DNA of 12,217 nucleotides, from contig JAKOGH010000003.1 in NCBI GenBank assembly GCA_024811115.1, forward strand, positions 1-12,217. Direction: 5' to 3'. Below the pieces are notes generated by a model. That model had not been told where the DNA came from and made no database searches. It saw only the letters and a program-made list of their open reading frames with translations. The position numbers were made by a program, and so were the translations under genes. Origin of the DNA: Terana coerulea. Lineage: Eukaryota > Basidiomycota > Agaricomycetes > Polyporales > Phanerochaetaceae. Shown piece after piece: positions 7,300 through 12,217 of the stretch (position 1 is its first letter; every line of letters starts with the position of its first letter).

Positions 7300-8566
7300 T
7301 CATGACGAGTTTCTTCTTAGCCGTCTCAGGTACATCGCAACAATAAGGAGTTCTACCCTAGAACCCATGTCAGATACATGTCTTCGATGTTGGTAAACAT
7401 CGGGCTCGGCAGCGTACCTCTGCTTCACCATCATCGTCACTCCTTGACTGACGAAACCCTTCAACAGTTGCGCCTCCAGACCCTGGTAAAGCCCACGAGC
7501 ACCCTCTTTCCTCACCGCATCTTCCCATATGGTCACCATGTTGGCCTCGCTTGCTTCCTGCTCCTCCTTCGAGCCGCTCTCCGCTGCTTTCGCGCGTTTG
7601 CGGTAGACTTGTAGCCTGGTCTTGGCGAGCATCAAAGGGTATAACAACCAGATCGCGACAGTGTTTGAAAACGCGGCTCCGATGAATGATGATTTTGCGC
7701 TGGGGTCTGATGTCGCTGAACTGGCGGTTCTTCGCGTGGCCAACTTGCCGTACAGCTGGAAAAGGAAGAGGGTGATGGCAGGGTTGAGTGACAGTGGTAT
7801 TGTGGTCGAGAAACCTTGTAAAGACATTGGCGAGGCCCGCGTGAACGACAGTGAGCTGGCATTTACGTACCTCCCAGAATCCGCTGAGACCTTGCTCTGC
7901 ATAAATTCGTTGGACAGTGCTGGCGACACCTTTGGGTTCACCACGCTTCTCAGCATCCTCCCTATCCCCTTCCATAGGGTTCAACTCTCCCGAGCCTTCT
8001 TCCTCCTCAGTTTCTGTCTGTAGTCGGACTGTAAGGACACTCAGTGGAGTGCTTATAGCTCGGCTGGCGACACCAGCCAGGAACCCTGCGCCAAGCTCCT
8101 CGACGACGCTAAGCAGAACTGGCGCAGCTTTTGACTTCGCGTTAGAGAGTGATGGCGATAGTCGTATTTTTCGTCGCACAAGGGCAGTACGAAGAAAGGC
8201 GTAGAACCAGAAGTATAGGAAACTGCGAACAAAGCGTTAGTCGCCACGGTCTGACGGCATTAATGGATTAGCTTACTTTGATACTATTGTAGCAGCGGTA
8301 TCTGTAGACAAGCCATCGTAAAGGCCGCTCCAGCCTTCGGCAGATGATACATGTCGCAGAGCAAGTAATATACCGCTAAATCCTGAGCAAAAGATGTTCA
8401 TCTGTCTGACCATTTGAGTTGGCCAGCACTCACCTCTGAGCCTCTTGGATGATGTCGTCTGCAGTCTTGTAGCAACAAGATCTAGCGGGTAGACGAGTGC
8501 ATTAGCAGTCGCGCTGCCAATTGCCCCCGAGAACGCCTGAACAAGCGGTGGTAAAGTGGAAGTCAT
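7300..8566 (-). CDS. ANT1: Peroxisomal adenine nucleotide transporter (PMP47/ANT1/SLC25A17-like carrier)
   Basis: Mitochondrial-carrier-family protein of about 348 residues. Members of this subgroup exchange ATP for AMP across the peroxisomal membrane, supplying ATP for acyl-CoA synthesis. Exons: 8566-8434, 8382-8277, 8222-7871, 7814-7418, 7357-7300; introns of 51-60 nt. The three repeats carry PLDLVATRLQ (from residue 27), PLSVLTVRLQ (from 139) and PLMLAKTRLQ (from 257). The acidic residue of the carrier signature is lost in repeats 2 and 3, and the pattern FLYFWFYAFLR plus PLSLNPAITLFLF points to the peroxisomal subgroup rather than ATP/ADP carriers of mitochondria. An acidic insert (about 149-176) lies between repeat 2 helices. 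At the third intron (7815-7870) the GTACGT donor gives the canonical FWEGFSTT only if one base is missing at 7814-7815; a GTAAAT donor at 7866 keeps frame but gives WEVRFSTT. ATG 8566 is chosen because upstream in-frame sequence is not carrier-like. Confidence 0.88.
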
Positions 8567-8721
8567 TTCGCACTGGTATAAACGGTATGAAAAATTGGTA
8601 AGATATTCAGGACCAAGATATCCAACGTTAGAAGCGTATGAGTGGGTATTGCGATCCAACGTATGTAGAGGTCGATAGGGAAAGATATGGCTGTGTACAA
8701 CGTTAGTTGTAGTTGTTGCCT

Positions 8722-8744
8722 TCCGTACCATTGCCAATGACGGA
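8722..8744. promoter_or_regulatory. Near-palindrome at the centre of the divergent promoter
   Basis: Reads TCCGT-AC-CATTG-C-CAATG-ACGGA: two 5-bp inverted arm pairs with a 2-base offset in the left arm. It includes a CCAAT core (8734-8738) and CCG/CGG ends. The midpoint of the intergenic region is about 8732 and the site is centred at 8733. It is a candidate dimeric regulator site (inference). Confidence 0.45.
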
Positions 8745-8749
8745 GGACG

Positions 8750-8763
8750 AAACCCTAACCTAA
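8750..8763. promoter_or_regulatory. Telobox-like motif AAACCCTAACCTAA
   Basis: Contains AAACCCTAA followed by a degenerate second unit, six bases after the near-palindrome. Myb/TRF-type proteins (Tbf1, Teb1) bind such TTAGGG-related sites in yeast promoters; a role here is inferred. Confidence 0.4.
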
Positions 8764-8897
8764 GCATGTACAGTGCATGTGATTTCCTCGTGCCATGATC
8801 CGGACGCTTCTTCGACCACGTTCACGAGCCCAACCAAAATATTCGTCAATTACTCTCGCATTTCTTGTTTCATTTCTTTCACATATCTCTCGCCAAC

Positions 8898-11247
8898 ATG
8901 TCTGTCGCGAACGCCGTTCGAAGAGTTGGTGTGATAGGCGCAGGCCAAATGGGTGAGCTATGGCAGTCTCACATTTGAGAGAAATAGCTAACGACGGGAC
9001 CGTTCACAGGCCTCGGCATTGCCTATGTGTCGGCTTTGCGAGCCAAGGTCCCTGTACTTTTGCATGACCGCTCGTCGACGCAGATACAGAAAGGCCTTTC
9101 GTTCATGGATAAGCTTCTAGCCAAGGACGTAGCGAAAGTACGGTGACATTCGTGCAAGGGGCGCTGAAGGACCGCTAAACGTACCTGGTGAACACAGGGA
9201 AGATAAAGAGCGAGGAGGCCAAGGAAGCACGGGACAGAGTCACCGTCGTCTCAGCAGAAATGGGACTAGCCGGTATGCGAGACGTGGACATGGTTATCGA
9301 GGTCTGTCTGTACATTGAGTCTCCCATTTGAAGCTTTGACGACGAAGCCACCTCAGGCAGTGTCAGAGTCTCTCCCGCTCAAGCAAGCCATCTTCTCCAA
9401 CCTTGCCGCCGAGCTTCCAAGCGAAACTATCCTCGCGTCGAATACTTCCTCCATCAGCATCACCAAAATTGCCGCCTCTACCATTCCCGAAGGACAGTCG
9501 GCTTCGTCCGAGGAAGGACTGAAGAATGCTGGCAGAGTCATTGGTGTGTCCTCTTGCTTGACCCAACACGATCGAATACTGCGGGTTACACCCTCGGGTT
9601 CAAGGGTCGAGCCGTTGTACTCAGCACGTTCCCGTGTTACTCTGTCTTGAGTCAATCGCTGACCACAGGATGTTCAAGGGCTTCATTTCTTCAACCCTGT
9701 GCCCGTCATGGTGAGCAAAATTTCCGCTGCAGTGTTCTCTACGGAAATGAGAAACATACTGTACTCGAGATCCTTGTTCGTGGATTATATGCGGCGAAAG
9801 CGGGGGCAAGGGGCTGGTTTTTTCTTGCGGAAAACAGGGCAAGACAGCCCACTGGTTCTCCCGCTTGCTGAGCTGCGGCTGGATTTACGAGTCTTCTTTC
9901 TGCGTTCCTTGGAGTGTCACCTGGACTCTCGGAGCAGAGGCCACGGCTTCGTAGTCCCTCTGCGCCTTCCTGTCATGCTATCTGACTGCCTCAATCTGGG
10001 CGGTGACCGTGGCTGAGAAGGACTGGTGTCCGTCCCGCTCCGCTCATGCGAGTTGTCGCCCAGTGTGACGCGACATGCGCTGGGTCCTGTGTTGAGATCG
10101 GTGATCACACGCTGTAGCCTCACACACACCCCATCTCCTTCTCTTTCGCCTTACACTCTTTTCTTACTCCTTGTCTCCTCATGGCTTGTATTGGGCGACA
10201 ACAACACTGACGTTCTATCCATTTATTTAGAAATTGGTGGAACTAATAACCGGGCTGCAAACGTTCCCCGAGGTGACGGCTCGGGCAAAAGAATTCGCTG
10301 AAAGGTGCGGTAAAGGTGCGTTTACCCTTGACATCACATGCCCTTCATGTGCGCCGGTTAGACTCGCTTCATTTGGCCTTCTTATCGCCTCATCTCAATA
10401 CCTAGCATCTTACTGCCGAGTCTTTGAACAGAAGACGGATGAGGATATTGGATAGCCTTGCATGAGGGCTGTCCAGTATTCAAGCTTTCAGCTGCATGGT
10501 GGCTACGGTCAGCATCACACCACCTCGAGTGTATGAATTCACTCTTCCGTGTTCTGTTTGGGTTACACATTATGAGAATAAACTAATAAACAACCGTCAC
10601 CTGACAGAGGTCACCTCCTCTGGCGACACGCCAGGATTCGTCAGTAATGCACTCCTCATGCCCTTCATCAACGAGGCTCGTACATGCTCTCCTCTCAAAC
10701 TCTTCACAGTCTAAACAAATTTATTTCGCTTGATCGCCTGTGCACTGTACCTGCCTCCGTGCACGGAAATACATATCGGCTATCTTGCCGTGCATGCAGG
10801 CAATAATGCTTCTGGAAAAAGTCAGTCAGCTCGCCTCCACAAATTTCTATGGGATTGACAGCCTTTTGCCAGGGTATTGCAACTCGCGACGACATCGACA
10901 AGACTCTCAAGCTCGGCATGGCCCACCCGATGGGGCCCTTGCAACTAGGTCCGTCCATCCGCTTCATGCCCCCGCTCCGAAAATCACAGCTAACCGCAGC
11001 CGACGCACGTTCACAGCCGATTTGTGAGTATTATTACCGTGTTCGCCGCCCACGAGCTGGCAAGCGTGTCGTCGATTGCTCACGGGTGATCTAGCATCGG
11101 CCTCGACACTTGCCTCGCGATCCAGCAGACGCTGTACGCTGGCTACGGCGACTCAAGTACCGCCCCAGCGTCCTGCTCGAGCGCATGGTCGACGCGCAGT
11201 GGCTGGGCAAGAAGAGCGGGAAAGGCTTCTACGACTACTCCGACTGA
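8898..11247 (+). CDS. 3-hydroxyacyl-CoA (3-hydroxybutyryl-CoA) dehydrogenase, 11 exons, apparent frameshifts
   Basis: NAD-dependent oxidation of L-3-hydroxyacyl-CoA in beta-oxidation. Exons: 8898-8952, 9010-9137, 9198-9301, 9357-9543, 9679-9710, 10231-10315, 10608-10675, 10800-10820, 10873-10948, 11017-11023, 11095-11247. About 305 residues, normal for the short monofunctional family. The Rossmann motif GAGQMG is at 14-19, then [11 protein letters not shown], and [11 protein letters not shown] with catalytic His161 (9684-9686). Catalytic Glu173 is in KLVELI (10240-10242); the His-Glu spacing of 12 equals that of human HADH. The 3HCDH signature [46 protein letters not shown] and [10 protein letters not shown] follow. 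One base is missing at the exon 3 acceptor (9197-9199) and one in the A run at 11155-11156. The exon 7/8 junction works only as a GC donor (10676). No PTS1 at the C-terminus (ends DYSD) and no obvious mitochondrial presequence. All catalytic residues are intact, so I treat it as a gene rather than a pseudogene. Confidence 0.85.
9711..10230 (+). other. 520-nt intron within the dehydrogenase gene
   Basis: GTGAGC at the donor and TTTAG at the acceptor. It is nine to ten times the usual intron length here and separates the catalytic His and Glu exons. The 3' part (about 10118-10180) is strongly pyrimidine-rich. I found no terminal inverted repeat, RNA gene or credible ORF in it. Neighbouring introns are also long: 9544-9678 (135 nt), 10316-10607 (292 nt) and 10676-10799 (124 nt). 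The 292-nt one holds a perfect hairpin CACATG-CCCTT-CATGTG at 10335-10351. Confidence 0.75.
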
Positions 11248-12034
11248 GGTGGTGAGGGTAGAGCACGCCTTGTTGGAAAGTATGCAGTCGACGCTTGCAC
11301 GTGGCGAGGCCGTCCCTGGGAGGCATGGCCCCTGTCCTGCAGCGGACCGGGAGTACCTGTACGTAAACTCGTTGTATCTTCGCCGCTGGCGCCGCCGCCG
11401 GGGCGCTGTGCACTATTCAACGGCAGAATTGAATTTCTCTTCTTTCTCGATCATGATCCTGGCTTGACCCAGGTCAGGCTCGCAGCCCATGTGGGTCGCA
11501 CTGGTGTTGTTCGGACACGCCCCAGCTCCTTCTGGGTCATGAATAGGGCCACAGCCGTCCAGCGGCCGGCGTCCCAGCGTGTCTGCGCCACGGTTCCTAG
11601 TATGCCGTCAGACCCCTACATGAGCCTGCATGCGCGCCACGCTCGTGTTTATCGGCTCAGCGGCGTGTTAGCCCATCTCCGAACAAGCTCAGCGGCCCTC
11701 GAGCCAGCTCGGCTGCGCCAGCCCTATGCCACGCCCCGCTCACCCACGCCCATTATCCCCCAACCGCTCGGGTGCGTACCCTCGACCACGCCGCTCCCCA
11801 GTATGTGCTTAGTTTTCCGGAGCTCCGGGCGAGAACAGTACGGTCTGCTCGATCCCCGCTGAGATCCAGATATCCACAGGCCGTGCAGCCCTTCGGCGTG
11901 CCGTCCGCATCCCACGGGGCAGCCTGCTCCCGCTCCGGTGCCCGGTGGCTATCGCTGTTGTAGTGGGAGGGCGGCGCCCGGTCCCAACGCGTTGCAGGCT
12001 CGTTTCCGTGGGATAGTTAACCGCCTGGGTATAT
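11248..12034. other. GC-rich intergenic region
   Basis: Holds the probable 3' UTR of the dehydrogenase and the upstream region of the next gene. Several open frames exist on both strands, but they are the long stop-poor frames expected of GC-rich DNA, with no recognisable motif. Small symmetries: TGACC-CA-GGTCA at 11465-11476, and GCTCAGCGGC repeated near 11656 and 11688. Confidence 0.55.
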
Positions 12035-12040
12035 TATAAA
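12035..12040 (+). promoter_or_regulatory. TATA box of the gene starting at 12167
   Basis: TATAAA in the context TATTATAAAGG, 127 bp before the ATG, followed by a C/T-rich leader. Position and context resemble the TATA of cyclase 1. Confidence 0.6.
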
Positions 12041-12166
12041 GGCGTACGTGCCCGGCCGCAATAGTCTGCCCTCCACGTCGCACGTCTTCCCCTCTGCAGC
12101 ACACCCTGCCTAACTCAAACGCCACCACGCCTGCCCCTGCCATATCCGTCCACTCCGCCTGCAGCC

Positions 12167-12217
12167 ATGTGTGAAGCCGAATGGTAAGCGCGCTTAACCT
12201 CCCCGGTGTATGGAACG
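12167..12217 (+). CDS. 5' end of an unidentified gene (17-nt first coding exon)
   Basis: ATG at 12167 in a good context (CAGCC before it), encoding MCEAE plus two bases of the next codon, then a GTAAGC donor at 12184. The rest lies outside the window. The call rests on the TATA box, the leader, the start context and the donor; too little protein is present to name it. Confidence 0.45.

Larger units (their letters stand above)
8567..8897. promoter_or_regulatory. Divergent promoter shared by the carrier and the dehydrogenase
   Basis: 331 bp between two outward-facing ATGs. The dehydrogenase side has a pyrimidine-rich leader (about 8855-8890) directly before CAACATG; no TATA is well placed for either gene. 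Separate elements are listed below: a central near-palindrome, a telobox-like motif and three CAACGTWWG copies (8623-8631, 8657-8665, 8698-8706). No other coding sequence is evident. Confidence 0.7.

Noticed and set aside
7370..8204. Plus-strand frames over the carrier gene
   Set aside because: Shadows of the carrier exons, which carry three conserved carrier repeats on the minus strand.
9580..9620. tRNA-like GGGTTCAAGGGTC sequence
   Set aside because: No matching T-arm stem, no acceptor stem and no D arm; it lies in an intron and looks accidental.
8898..11247. Dehydrogenase as a pseudogene
   Set aside because: All motifs and catalytic residues are intact, exons sum to the family length, and defects are single missing bases like those in neighbouring genes.
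11464..11862. Open frame of 132 codons after the dehydrogenase
   Set aside because: Low-complexity Arg/Pro/Ser-rich translation typical of GC-rich non-coding DNA, with no family motif or clear promoter.
1..12217. CRISPR arrays, rRNA, prokaryotic operons
   Set aside because: No regularly spaced repeats or rRNA sequence were seen; the window is spliced eukaryotic DNA.

Overview
The window looks like nuclear DNA of a filamentous basidiomycete, probably an Agaricomycete. Genes are dense and cut by many short introns (mostly 50-60 nt, GTRNGY donors, CTAAC/CTGAC-type branch sites, YAG acceptors). Upstream regions carry TATAAA boxes and pyrimidine-rich leaders, and the recognisable proteins are eukaryotic. 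No search was run; identities rest on motifs and residue patterns read from the translations.

Layout from left to right: (1) 32-1537 (+), the C-terminal half of an ER glucosidase II alpha subunit (GH31), whose upstream part lies outside the window. (2) 1538-2926, about 1.4 kb with no convincing gene. (3) 3024-3717 (+) and 3860-4555 (-), two intronless cyclase/KynB-type metal hydrolase paralogues arranged tail to tail. (4) 4927-5478, a non-autonomous Tc1/mariner-like DNA transposon (MITE) with perfect 98-bp terminal inverted repeats flanked by TA, lying in the 5' flank of the second cyclase. (5) 5479-6009, gene-free, with three CACGTG-type boxes. (6) 6010-7094 (-), an unrecognised protein with a degenerate EF-hand-like loop and two C-terminal membrane segments. 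(7) 7300-8566 (-), a PMP47/ANT1-type peroxisomal adenine nucleotide carrier. (8) 8567-8897, a 331-bp divergent promoter. (9) 8898-11247 (+), a 3-hydroxyacyl-CoA dehydrogenase in 11 exons, including a 7-nt micro-exon and unusually long central introns. (10) 11248-12034, GC-rich and gene-free, then a TATA box and the first 17 coding bases of another gene at 12167.

The clearest functional grouping is the divergent pair in the right half. The carrier would supply ATP for fatty-acid activation in peroxisomes, and the dehydrogenase catalyses a step of fatty-acid beta-oxidation. They share one intergenic promoter containing a near-palindrome at its exact midpoint and a telobox-like motif.

A window-wide oddity: five of the six analysable genes need one or two single-base corrections, seven in total. 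Every one is a missing base, in or beside a run of identical bases. Apart from these the frames are intact and catalytic residues are conserved. This fits uncorrected sequencing or assembly deletions better than five separate pseudogenes, so I annotate these as genes with flagged frameshifts.
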